Positions 7,617 to 14,202 of a stretch of DNA of 18,628 nt are shown here, one piece after another. Every line of letters begins with the position of its first letter. The first letter of the stretch is position 1. The notes beneath the pieces are model-generated. The model saw nothing but the letters and a program-made list of their open reading frames with translations. It made no database searches and was not told the DNA's origin. Both the position numbers and the translations under genes were made by a program. The DNA is from JAYWAM01 sp043782425 (lineage in GTDB: Bacteria; Pseudomonadota; Gammaproteobacteria; Burkholderiales; Usitatibacteraceae): positions 1 to 18,628 of the forward strand of contig JAYWAM010000056.1 of the NCBI GenBank assembly GCA_043782425.1, written 5' to 3'.

Positions 7617-8649
7617 GAGCGGCGTAGCTGGATAACGGCCTGGAAAATCGCCAGAACTTATAGAAATCGCTGCGCTTGATGCTGCAAGCTAGCGTGACCT
7701 GCTCGCAAGGCAGACACAGCCGCAGACCATCCAGCGCGCCGCTTTTCAGCGCTGCTAATGCCGGGGCAAACCAGTCGCGCTCCAGAGCGGCAAGATTGGT
7801 GACCCAGGCGTCGTGGTCAGCGGCGCGCAAAGCGCGCGTTAGCGTATGCAGTACCACCAAAGTGTTGCTTTGATCGCCACTATCCAGCGCGGCGAAATGC
7901 GCCGGGAGCGCATATAGAACGCTGCCGCCGTGCAGCGCCATGCCTTGCGCCACAGCGACATCAGCATAAATATGCGAGTAGGGCATAGATGCTTTTGAAA
8001 ACGAAGTGGCAGGCGAGGTGGCAGGGAGTTGCCCCGCGCCCCACAACCACACGCCATTGATTGGCAGTTCGCGCCGTGCTTCGCGCGCCTGATTGATCGG
8101 GTGTTCAAAAAATAGCATCTGGATTTCGTTGGCCAGCGATTTCCAATCGCGCTTGCCTTGGGAGACCGGCATGTAGTCGAAAATACCTCGTCCCAGCACA
8201 CGCCATAGCGGCGTCGTGAGCGGCGCTTCGCTTGCATCAATGCGGCAATACCAGCGTTTCGCTGTTGGCGCAAGAAAGCTCAAGCCGTCTTGTGCGAAGT
8301 GCTGATTCAGGCTGGCGACCAGCGCGTCCGCTTCCACCTGCTCCAGCTTGAATACATGGTGATCGAACAGTTGAATATGGTCGCGCTCGATATGCAGATG
8401 CACCGGGTCGGCGCGCATCCAGACAGCGTCGCCGGGCGCCACGCCATCGGCCAGCAGGGTGAGCGGCGCCACGGTGTTGTCACCCCATCCCCAGGCGCCG
8501 AGCAACCATTCCTCCAATGCTAGGCCAGGTTGATGTTTTGTATTGCCGCGCGCCAGGAGGGTCTCAAGCCCAGCAAGACGTGGCGCCTCGATGCGATCCG
8601 AAATGTCGGCAGGAAGTAAAGTATCAGAGACAAGCAACGTGAGCGGCAT
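7609..8649 (-). CDS. RpfE-like / phosphoglycerate-mutase-like conserved protein
   Basis: This is a 346-residue soluble protein of the family often annotated as RpfE-type regulatory protein or phosphoglycerate mutase, found next to recJ in betaproteobacteria and Xanthomonas. I recognise it from gene order and from segments such as WMRADPVHLHIERDHIQLFD, LSFLAPTAKRWY, NEIQMLFFEHPINQAR and GVWLWGAGQL. The biochemical function is not established, and the mutase label may be only a distant fold relation. No signal peptide or membrane span is seen. I chose ATG 8649 (MPLTLLVSDTLLP) because the family begins there; the frame continues to 8754 through the divergent promoter region. No Shine-Dalgarno precedes this ATG. 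It heads the recJ-prfB-lysS operon and overlaps recJ by 8 bases. Confidence 0.8.
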   Translation of the reverse strand: MPLTLLVSDTLLPADISDRIEAPRLAGLETLLARGNTKHQPGLALEEWLLGAWGWGDNTVAPLTLLADGVAPGDAVWMRADPVHLHIERDHIQLFDHHVFKLEQVEADALVASLNQHFAQDGLSFLAPTAKRWYCRIDASEAPLTTPLWRVLGRGIFDYMPVSQGKRDWKSLANEIQMLFFEHPINQAREARRELPINGVWLWGAGQLPATSPATSFSKASMPYSHIYADVAVAQGMALHGGSVLYALPAHFAALDSGDQSNTLVVLHTLTRALRAADHDAWVTNLAALERDWFAPALAALKSGALDGLRLCLPCEQVTLACSIKRSDFYKFWRFSRPLSSYAAHA

Positions 8650-8656
8650 TGCACGA

Positions 8657-8662
8657 ATTTTA
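8657..8662 (-). promoter_or_regulatory. Possible -10 box giving a leaderless mRNA
   Basis: On the minus strand TAAAAT (8662-8657) matches five of six bases of the sigma-70 -10 box. It ends seven bases before the ATG at 8649, so the transcript would start at or next to the start codon. No Shine-Dalgarno is present, which fits. No convincing -35 is visible. Confidence 0.3.
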
Positions 8663-8686
8663 GCACCGCTGTTTGCGGGCCTCGAA

Positions 8687-8715
8687 CTGAAACCTTCGCC
8701 AAGTACTGATATAGT
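8687..8715 (+). promoter_or_regulatory. Candidate sigma-70 promoter for cytochrome c'
   Basis: CTGAAA (8687-8692) and TATAGT (8710-8715) are separated by 17 bases. Both are imperfect matches (four and five of six). Placement about 60 bases upstream of the cytochrome c' ATG in the divergent spacer is reasonable. No FNR- or NNR-type palindrome was noticed nearby. Confidence 0.3.
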
Positions 8716-8762
8716 GTGCCCTGCGTCGTACGTCAACCCGCATGTTTCAGTCATTTACCTTC

Positions 8763-8767
8763 AGGAG
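8763..8767 (+). promoter_or_regulatory. Shine-Dalgarno AGGAG deciding the cytochrome c' start
   Basis: AGGAG is six bases upstream of ATG 8774, whereas the open frame extends upstream to 8543 through the divergent gene. This site, together with the signal peptide, fixes the start at 8774. Confidence 0.85.
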
Positions 8768-8773
8768 AATCTT

Positions 8774-9232
8774 ATGAACAAAAAGTTTTTTTCCATCGCT
8801 GTCGCACTGTCGTTGGGCGCTGCTTACTCGGCCGCCGCTATTGCACAAGCCAAGCCCGAAGTTCTGGTCAAGCAACGCCAGGCCGCCATGACGTTGCAGG
8901 GCAAGTACTTCGGCCCGTTGGCAGGCATGGCCCAGGGTAAGGCGCCGTTCGATGCCGCTGTGGTCGCGCGCAATGCCGGATATCTTGAAACCCTGAGCAA
9001 GCTGCCCTGGGACGGTTTTGCGCCCAGCACCAAAGATGTAAAAAGCCGAGCGCTTCCGGAGGTCTACACTGACACTGCCAAGTTCAAAGAAGCCCAGGAC
9101 AAACTGCAAAGCGAAATCGCCAAACTCGTCTCTGTAAGCAAAGGCGGCGCTGAGGCGGCGGTGAAAGCACAGATAGGCGCGGTTGGCAAAACATGCGGCA
9201 ACTGCCACGACTCGTTCCAAGAGGCGCAGTAA
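8774..9232 (+). CDS. Cytochrome c', periplasmic class II c-type cytochrome
   Basis: This 152-residue precursor has a Sec signal peptide (MNKKFFSIAVALSLGAAYSAAAIAQA) followed by a four-helix-bundle cytochrome c'. The single heme site, CGNCH, lies at the C-terminus as typical of class II. The sequence follows Alcaligenes cytochrome c' closely (RQAAMTLQGKYFGPL, KAPFDAAVV, LSKLPWDGF, LPEVYTD). These proteins bind NO and CO and protect against nitrosative stress in several bacteria. Two variations stand out. The residue equivalent to Leu16 in the distal pocket is Met. The position equivalent to Arg124, four residues after the heme His, is Gln (CHDSFQ). The gene has a good Shine-Dalgarno, is divergent from the RpfE-like gene, and is followed by a repeat hairpin that may terminate it. 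Confidence 0.95.
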   Translation: MNKKFFSIAVALSLGAAYSAAAIAQAKPEVLVKQRQAAMTLQGKYFGPLAGMAQGKAPFDAAVVARNAGYLETLSKLPWDGFAPSTKDVKSRALPEVYTDTAKFKEAQDKLQSEIAKLVSVSKGGAEAAVKAQIGAVGKTCGNCHDSFQEAQ

Positions 9233-9285
9233 ACGGCACGATTGCAGGCGCGCTGACGCAAATGCACCGCTGTGGTTCGGCATAT

Positions 9286-9327
9286 ACCGCTGGTGGGTTA
9301 CGTCGCTGCGCGCCTAACCCACCCTAC
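9286..9327. repeat. 42-bp dispersed hairpin repeat, copy 1
   Basis: GGTGGGTTA (9292-9300) pairs with TAACCCACC (9315-9323) around a 14-base loop, with ACCGCT before and CTAC after. It matches 14815-14856 at 41 of 42 bases. It is followed by a T-rich stretch (ATTTTGATTTTT), so it could act as a terminator for cytochrome c'. Similar elements are common between genes in proteobacteria. Confidence 0.9.
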
Positions 9328-9363
9328 GATTTTGATTTTTGGTTGTTGCGGTGGGTTTTTTTT
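9292..9363 (+). promoter_or_regulatory. Attenuator-like set of mutually exclusive hairpins with T8
   Basis: Three segments are related. Segment 1 is GGTGGGTT (9292-9299), segment 2 is AACCCACC (9316-9323), and segment 3 is GGTGGGTT (9350-9357). Segment 2 can pair with either neighbour. Pairing 2:3 would be followed by the T tract at 9356-9363, which is the form of an intrinsic terminator with a long 26-base loop. Pairing 1:2 would prevent it. The block overlaps the likely start of the diheme cytochrome gene. Function is inferred only from layout. Confidence 0.35.
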
Positions 9364-10182
9364 GCGTTGCTGCTGAGCGCAGTGGCTGGCAGTGCTTTTG
9401 CGCAGGGCGATGCGCAACGCGGTAAATATCTCGCCACGGCAGGGGGCTGCGTAGGTTGCCACACTGAAGAAAACGCCAGCGCCTTCGCAGGCGGGCGCGC
9501 GCTCAAGACGCCATTCGGCGTTTTCTACGGCCCGAATATCACACCGGATGTGCAGCATGGTATCGGTCGCTGGACCGAGGCTGATTTCATACGCGCCATA
9601 CGCCTCGGCGAGCGCCCGGACGGCGCAAATTATTTCCCGGCGTTTCCTTATCCTTCATTCACACGCCTGACCGACGACGATGCGCGTGACCTGTGGGCCT
9701 TCTTACGCACGTTGCCGCCGAGCAGCCGTGCCAATAAGGCGCACGAACTGCACTTTCCTTTCAGTTGGCGCTCTCTGGTATCGGTGTGGAAATGGCTGTT
9801 CTTCACACCCGGCCCTGCGCCAGACAATGAGCCGCAAGCGTTCAAGCGCGGCGCTTATCTTGTTGAAGCGCTTGGACATTGCGGCGAATGCCACACTCCA
9901 CGCAATTTTCTAGGTGGAACGAAACGCGAACGTCTGCTAGCCGGGGGAAAAACGCCAGACGGCAAGCGCATACCCAACCTGACGCCTACGCGTCTCAAGA
10001 AATGGGATGACCAGGAGCTTAAGGAGTTTCTGCAAACCGGTCTGACGCCGGATGGCGATGTCGCTTCTGAAGTAATGGGCGAGGTGATACGCAACTCCAC
10101 CAGCCAGTTAACGCCCGAGGATCTTGCCGCCTTGGTGGCCTACCTGCGCAGCCTTGCACCGCTTGCCGACGAACCGCGCTAA
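9343..10182 (+). CDS. Periplasmic diheme cytochrome c
   Basis: This protein has two class I cytochrome c domains, with heme sites CVGCH (residues 36-40) and CGECH (residues 180-184). It resembles the cytochrome subunits that accept electrons from periplasmic alcohol or sugar dehydrogenases (NITPD..GIGRWTEADFIRAIR, LTDDDARDLWAFLRTLPP). The partner dehydrogenase is not in the window. The start is uncertain. In-frame ATGs at 9193 and 9262 would force the dispersed hairpin repeat to be translated ahead of the signal peptide. TTG at 9343 or 9346 gives MLRWVFFALLLSAVAGSAFA, a proper signal peptide, so I use 9343 (279 residues). No clear Shine-Dalgarno is present. A T8 run lies within the signal-peptide codons. 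The first domain has Phe in YFPAFPYPSF where related proteins often carry a Met ligand; the second has Met in SEVMGEVI. The gene converges with a binding-protein gene 22 bases away. Confidence 0.85.
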   Translation: MLRWVFFALLLSAVAGSAFAQGDAQRGKYLATAGGCVGCHTEENASAFAGGRALKTPFGVFYGPNITPDVQHGIGRWTEADFIRAIRLGERPDGANYFPAFPYPSFTRLTDDDARDLWAFLRTLPPSSRANKAHELHFPFSWRSLVSVWKWLFFTPGPAPDNEPQAFKRGAYLVEALGHCGECHTPRNFLGGTKRERLLAGGKTPDGKRIPNLTPTRLKKWDDQELKEFLQTGLTPDGDVASEVMGEVIRNSTSQLTPEDLAALVAYLRSLAPLADEPR

Positions 10183-10204
10183 CAGGCGCGTCGAACCACG
10201 TACA

Positions 10205-11350
10205 TCAACGCACCAGCCTGCCTTTCCTGCCTATCATGGTGATGTCCACGTAACTTGAGGCCACATGATCTTTTTCCGAAAAGCTGATGGTGTAACCATC
10301 CATATCCTTGCCGTTCCACTTCTCTAGCGCGCTGATAAATCCTTTGCGCGAGAAGCTGGCGCCGCTGGCGCGTATGCCCTCTATCAGCATGCGTGCTGCG
10401 AGGTAGCCTTCCATAGAGTCTACGGAAATAGTACCGCTCGTTTGATTCATCAGGTCCTGATAATCCTTCACCAGTTTTGTGTTGGCTACCCAGGGATAAG
10501 GCACAACCTGGGTGATGACGATGCCGCGCGCAGCCTCGCCAAACTTGGCGACCAGGGCATCGGAACTCACCACCGACAACACGAATATTTGTGCGGTAGT
10601 TGCAGTCTTTTTAAGCGCCTCTATAAATTTAATGGACGGCCCGGACGGACCCAAAATCAGGATCGTTGCAGGGCTGACATTGACCACCTTGGTGACTGCG
10701 GCATCGAGACCCTGCAAATCCTGGGGAATTTTTTCGCTGGCGACGACCTTGAGGGTGGAGCCTCCGGCCTTGGAAGCAACATTCAGCGCCGCGAGACCAT
10801 CCTTACCTATGGGCAAATCTACCGCCAGCACCGCGATGGAAGTAATACCCACACCGCTCACATGCTGAACGATGCGGTTTATCTCATCAGAAAACGACGC
10901 GCGGTAGTGAAATGCCAAGGGATTAAAACGCCGTATTGAATCGGCGCCGGATATCGCGCCAAAAACCGGTACACCAGCCTGCGTTGCATAAGGCAAGATC
11001 GCGGAAAAATTGGGCGCAGAACCTAACGCGAACAACACATCTACTTTATCGACTTCGACGAGTTTTTTGGCGTTTTCAAGCGCTTTATCCGGCTTGAATT
11101 GATCGTCGTAGCGTATCAATTTGATCTTGCGGCCCTTGATCCCGCCGCTGACATTCACATGGTCAATAAATGCGTCTACGCCACGCGAGAATTCTTTCAG
11201 CCTAACGCCGCTGGTCTGGCTGAAATCCATCGACTGCCCTATCACGATGTCATTCGCGCCCCATGCTGCGTGGGCGCCGCCAAGAGCAGCCAGAAACAAA
11301 ATAACGGTGTTTATTGCGGCATGACGAAAACCGGGAAGAGTATGCAACAT
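10205..11350 (-). CDS. Periplasmic substrate-binding protein, LivJ-type (Peripla_BP_6)
   Basis: This is a 381-residue precursor of a type I periplasmic binding protein of the branched-chain amino acid and amide class. A signal peptide ends near AHAAWGAND. The mature start, DIVIGQSMDFSQTSGVRLKEFSRGVDAFIDHVN, and the segments GRKIKLIRYDDQFKPDKALENAKKLV and ALGSAPNFSAILPYATQAGVPVF are characteristic. No lipobox Cys is seen. The ATG at 11350 is preceded by a strong GGAGGG. No permease or ATPase genes adjoin it, so it is an orphan: either it works with a transporter elsewhere or it serves as a sensory binding protein. The ligand cannot be inferred. It converges with the diheme cytochrome gene. The upstream region carries a CRP-type palindrome and a hairpin that reaches the ribosome binding site. 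Confidence 0.9.
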   Translation of the reverse strand: MLHTLPGFRHAAINTVILFLAALGGAHAAWGANDIVIGQSMDFSQTSGVRLKEFSRGVDAFIDHVNVSGGIKGRKIKLIRYDDQFKPDKALENAKKLVEVDKVDVLFALGSAPNFSAILPYATQAGVPVFGAISGADSIRRFNPLAFHYRASFSDEINRIVQHVSGVGITSIAVLAVDLPIGKDGLAALNVASKAGGSTLKVVASEKIPQDLQGLDAAVTKVVNVSPATILILGPSGPSIKFIEALKKTATTAQIFVLSVVSSDALVAKFGEAARGIVITQVVPYPWVANTKLVKDYQDLMNQTSGTISVDSMEGYLAARMLIEGIRASGASFSRKGFISALEKWNGKDMDGYTISFSEKDHVASSYVDITMIGRKGRLVR

Positions 11351-11360
11351 GATGGATTTA

Positions 11361-11408
11361 CCCTCCGAAAGTTAACTAACCCGCACAGTGTCGCACTGTT
11401 CTTTCGGA
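11361..11408 (-). promoter_or_regulatory. Leader hairpin overlapping the binding-protein Shine-Dalgarno
   Basis: On the minus strand TCCGAAAG (11408-11401) pairs perfectly with CTTTCGGA (11371-11364). The second arm runs into GGAGGG (11366-11361), the Shine-Dalgarno for the ATG at 11350, so GGA would be sequestered. An inner hairpin, ACAGTG/CACTGT with a three-base loop, sits at 11385-11399. Whether it folds or regulates is inference. Confidence 0.45.
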
Positions 11409-11410
11409 TA

Positions 11411-11432
11411 AATTGTGAGGCACCTCACAATT
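11411..11432. promoter_or_regulatory. Perfect CRP-type operator TGTGA-N6-TCACA
   Basis: TGTGA (11414-11418), six bases, then TCACA (11425-11429), form the centre of a fully symmetric 22-bp palindrome with flanking AAT and ATT. This is the textbook consensus for CRP/Vfr-family regulators. Its centre is about 71 bases upstream of the binding-protein start and about 50 bases beyond the thrC stop. No clear -10 box is visible at the classical distances. As RNA it would also form a stable hairpin, so it could instead be the end of the thrC transcript, although no T tract follows on the minus strand. Confidence 0.5.
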
Positions 11433-11471
11433 CTCATCTTTTCTTTTAGCGCCCGCAAGCCTACAGGCGGG

Positions 11472-12878
11472 TCATGCCTGCTGTTCGATGTACTCCTTTA
11501 CTGCTTCGGCATCGGTGTCCATTACCTTGAACACTTGCGGCAGATTCTCCAGCCCCTCGAAACCCGCGGGGCGCGCGGGTTTGATGCCGAGCGCTTCTTG
11601 CACCGTCGCCTCGAACTTGGCGGGGAGCGCGGTTTCGATGCAGATCAGCGGCACATGCGCCACGCGCTGCTCCAGGCCGACCTTGACGCCGTCGGCAGTA
11701 TGCGGATCAATCACCACGCCATATTTTTTGTGCATGTGGCGGATGGTAGTCAGACGATCCTGGTGGCTGCTTTTACCCGACACTATGCCCGCTGCTTTCA
11801 CTTCATTCCAGATCGGGTCATCCGCAATATCAAAGCCGCCAAAATGTTCGATCTCGCGCCACAGCGCCGCCACGCGCGCGCCATCGCCGCCTGCCATGTC
11901 GAACATGAAGCGCTCGAAATTCGATGCCTTGGAAATATCCATTGAAGGGCTCGAAGTCTGCTGCGTTTCATGCGCCTTGCGCGGACGATAAGCGCCGCTG
12001 CGGAAAAACTCGTCGAGCACGTCATTTTCATTGGTGGCAAGAATTAGACGCTGAATCGGCAAGCCCATTCTGCGCGCGATGTGGCCGGCGTAGATGTTGC
12101 CAAAATTGCCCGAGGGCACCGAGAACACCACCTGCTCGGCGTTCGACGCTGTCGCCGCAAAATAGCCTTTAAAGTAGTAAACCACCTGTGCGATGATGCG
12201 CGCCCAGTTGATCGAATTCACCGCGCCAATGCGCTGGCGCACCTTAAATTCGAGATCGCTGGAAACCGCCTTGACGATATCCTGGCAATCATCGAACACG
12301 CCGCGTAACGCGATGTTAAAAATATTCGGATCGTCGAGCGAAAACATCTGCGCCGTCTGGAACGGGCTCATGCGTCCCAGCGGCGAGAGCATGAACACAC
12401 GCACGCCGCGTTTGCCGCACATGGCGTGCTCGGCGCTCGATCCGGTGTCGCCGCTGGTGGCGCCGAGGATGTTGATTTCCTTACCCTGCTTCGCCAGCAC
12501 ATACTCGAACAAGTGCCCGAGGAACTGCATGGCGATGTCCTTGAACGCCAGCGTCGGCCCGTTGGAACAACCGAGGATATGCAAGCCCGGCTCAAGGGTT
12601 TTGAGCGGCGTAATTTCAGCGCTGCCGAATGCCTCTTTGGTGTAAGCGCGCGCGATCAAATCCTTGAGGTCGCCGCCGGGAATATCGTCGGCGAACAGGC
12701 GCATGATTTCAAAAGCCAAGTGCGGATAAGTCAGATCGCGCAGAGCCGCAAGCTTGTGCTTGCTGAAATGCGGAATCGATTCGGGCATCGCCAGACCGCC
12801 GTCTGCCGCCAGGCCTTCGAGCAGAATGTCGCAAAACGGTTTGGGCGGCGTGTTGCCGCGCGTGCTGATGTAGTTCAT
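11472..12878 (-). CDS. thrC: Threonine synthase
   Basis: This PLP enzyme converts O-phosphohomoserine to threonine in the cytoplasm. It has 468 residues, the long form usual in betaproteobacteria. The N-terminus MNYISTRGN is typical. The PLP Schiff-base lysine is K113 in GPTLAFKDIAMQF. The phosphate-binding loop is seen in GATSGDTGSSAEHA, and SVPSGNFGNIYAG is also diagnostic. The ATG at 12878 lies 13 bases after the hom stop, so the two are co-transcribed. Threonine biosynthesis enzymes are encoded together here as hom and thrC; no homoserine kinase gene is in the window. Confidence 0.97.
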   Translation of the reverse strand: MNYISTRGNTPPKPFCDILLEGLAADGGLAMPESIPHFSKHKLAALRDLTYPHLAFEIMRLFADDIPGGDLKDLIARAYTKEAFGSAEITPLKTLEPGLHILGCSNGPTLAFKDIAMQFLGHLFEYVLAKQGKEINILGATSGDTGSSAEHAMCGKRGVRVFMLSPLGRMSPFQTAQMFSLDDPNIFNIALRGVFDDCQDIVKAVSSDLEFKVRQRIGAVNSINWARIIAQVVYYFKGYFAATASNAEQVVFSVPSGNFGNIYAGHIARRMGLPIQRLILATNENDVLDEFFRSGAYRPRKAHETQQTSSPSMDISKASNFERFMFDMAGGDGARVAALWREIEHFGGFDIADDPIWNEVKAAGIVSGKSSHQDRLTTIRHMHKKYGVVIDPHTADGVKVGLEQRVAHVPLICIETALPAKFEATVQEALGIKPARPAGFEGLENLPQVFKVMDTDAEAVKEYIEQQA

Positions 12879-12891
12879 TTTGCGCTGCGCA

Positions 12892-14202
12892 TTAATTCAA
12901 TTCTTCCAGTCTGATGCGTATCACCTTGCCGGCTATGGTCGGCAACGCCTCGATTTTTATAATCGCCTGATTGACGTTGTGCTCAATGCAGCCGTGGGTG
13001 AGAATGATGACATCGACCACGTCCTCGCCCTCCTCCGCTTCTTTTTGCAACATGGCGTCGATGGAAATGGAAAGGTCGGCAAGGATGCGCGTCACGTCGG
13101 CCATCACACCGGGACGGTCGTAAGCGGAAAGGCGCAGGTAGTAGGCGCTTTTCACCTTGCCCATAGGCAGGATAGGCGTGTCGTGCAACTGATCGGGCTG
13201 AAACGCCAGATGCGGCACACGTTGATTGGGGTCGGCGGTGAGCATGCGCGTCACATCGACCAGATCGGCGACAATCGCACTCGCCGTCGCTTCCGCCCCT
13301 GCGCCCGCGCCGTAGTACAACGTGGCGCCCACCGCATCGCCTTTCACCAGAATGGCGTTCATCACGCCTTCGACATTGGCGATCAGGCGTTTTGCCGGAA
13401 TCAAGGTCGGATGAACGCGCAGCTCTATGCCCTCTTCCGTGCGGCGCGTAATGCCCAAAAGCTTGATGCGGTAACCGAGCTGCTCGGCGTAGGCGATATC
13501 CTTGGCGGTGAGGCTGGCGATGCCTTCGGTGTAGGCTTTATCGAACTGCACCGGGATGCCAAAAGCGATAGCCGAAAGGATAGTGAGTTTATGCGCCGCG
13601 TCTATGCCTTCGATGTCGTAAGTGGGATCGGCCTCGGCGTAGCCCTTGGCCTGTGCTTCCTTGAGCGCGGCGGCAAAGGTGCTGCCACGCGAGCGCATTT
13701 CCGACAGGATGAAGTTCGAGGTGCCATTGATGATGCCGGCGATCCACTCGATGCGATTGGCGGACAGGCCTTCGCGCAGCGCCTTGATAATCGGCACGCC
13801 GCCCGCCACTGCCGCCTCAAAAGCCACCATCACGCCTTTGCGCTGCGCCGCCAGAAAAATTTCGTTGCCGTGACGCGCCAGCAGCGCCTTATTGGCGGTA
13901 ACCACATGTTTGCCGTTCTCAATAGCCTTGAGCACCAGTTCGCGTGCCGCTGTCAGGCCGCCGATCAGTTCAACGACGATGGCGATTTTGGGGTCGCTGA
14001 CAATGGCGTCGGCGTGCGGCTCGATGCGTATGCCCTCGAGCGATACCGCGCGCTTCTTGTTCAAGTCGCTCGCGGTGGCGGCGACGATGCGGATTTCGCG
14101 TCCCGCGCGGCGCGCGATTTCGCTGCCGTTGCGGCGCAGCACCTCGATAGTGCCGCTGCCGACTGTTCCCAGACCGATGAGTCCTACGTTGATGGGTTTC
14201 AT
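12892..14202 (-). CDS. hom: Homoserine dehydrogenase
   Basis: This NAD(P)-dependent enzyme reduces aspartate semialdehyde to homoserine, the branch point to threonine and methionine. It has 436 residues. The Rossmann motif is GLIGLGTVGSGTIEVL at the N-terminus. The catalytic domain includes ANKALLARHG, GGVPIIKALREGLSANRI and the YAEADPTYDIEGIDAAHK signature. A C-terminal ACT domain (YYLRLSAYDRPGVMADVTRILAD) suggests allosteric control by threonine, as in related monofunctional enzymes. The frame extends upstream to 14325, but ATG 14202 gives the family start MKPINVGLIG. That ATG overlaps the stop of the acetyltransferase gene as ATGA. Confidence 0.97.
   Translation of the reverse strand: MKPINVGLIGLGTVGSGTIEVLRRNGSEIARRAGREIRIVAATASDLNKKRAVSLEGIRIEPHADAIVSDPKIAIVVELIGGLTAARELVLKAIENGKHVVTANKALLARHGNEIFLAAQRKGVMVAFEAAVAGGVPIIKALREGLSANRIEWIAGIINGTSNFILSEMRSRGSTFAAALKEAQAKGYAEADPTYDIEGIDAAHKLTILSAIAFGIPVQFDKAYTEGIASLTAKDIAYAEQLGYRIKLLGITRRTEEGIELRVHPTLIPAKRLIANVEGVMNAILVKGDAVGATLYYGAGAGAEATASAIVADLVDVTRMLTADPNQRVPHLAFQPDQLHDTPILPMGKVKSAYYLRLSAYDRPGVMADVTRILADLSISIDAMLQKEAEEGEDVVDVIILTHGCIEHNVNQAIIKIEALPTIAGKVIRIRLEELN

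Noticed and set aside
6804..7679. A 291-codon plus-strand open frame opposite recJ
   Set aside because: It is antisense to well-supported RecJ motifs and shows no domain or start signal. Similar long antisense frames at 3325-3936 and 15492-16121 were rejected for the same reason.
11411..11432. lac-operator resemblance of the palindrome
   Set aside because: The half-site looks like that of LacI, but the centre spacing differs by two bases and no LacI gene or lac genes are present; the CRP-type reading fits exactly.
11452..11471. Hairpin CCCGC/GCGGG directly after the thrC stop as an intrinsic terminator
   Set aside because: The stem is only five base pairs and on the minus strand it is followed by CGCTAAAAG, with no T tract.
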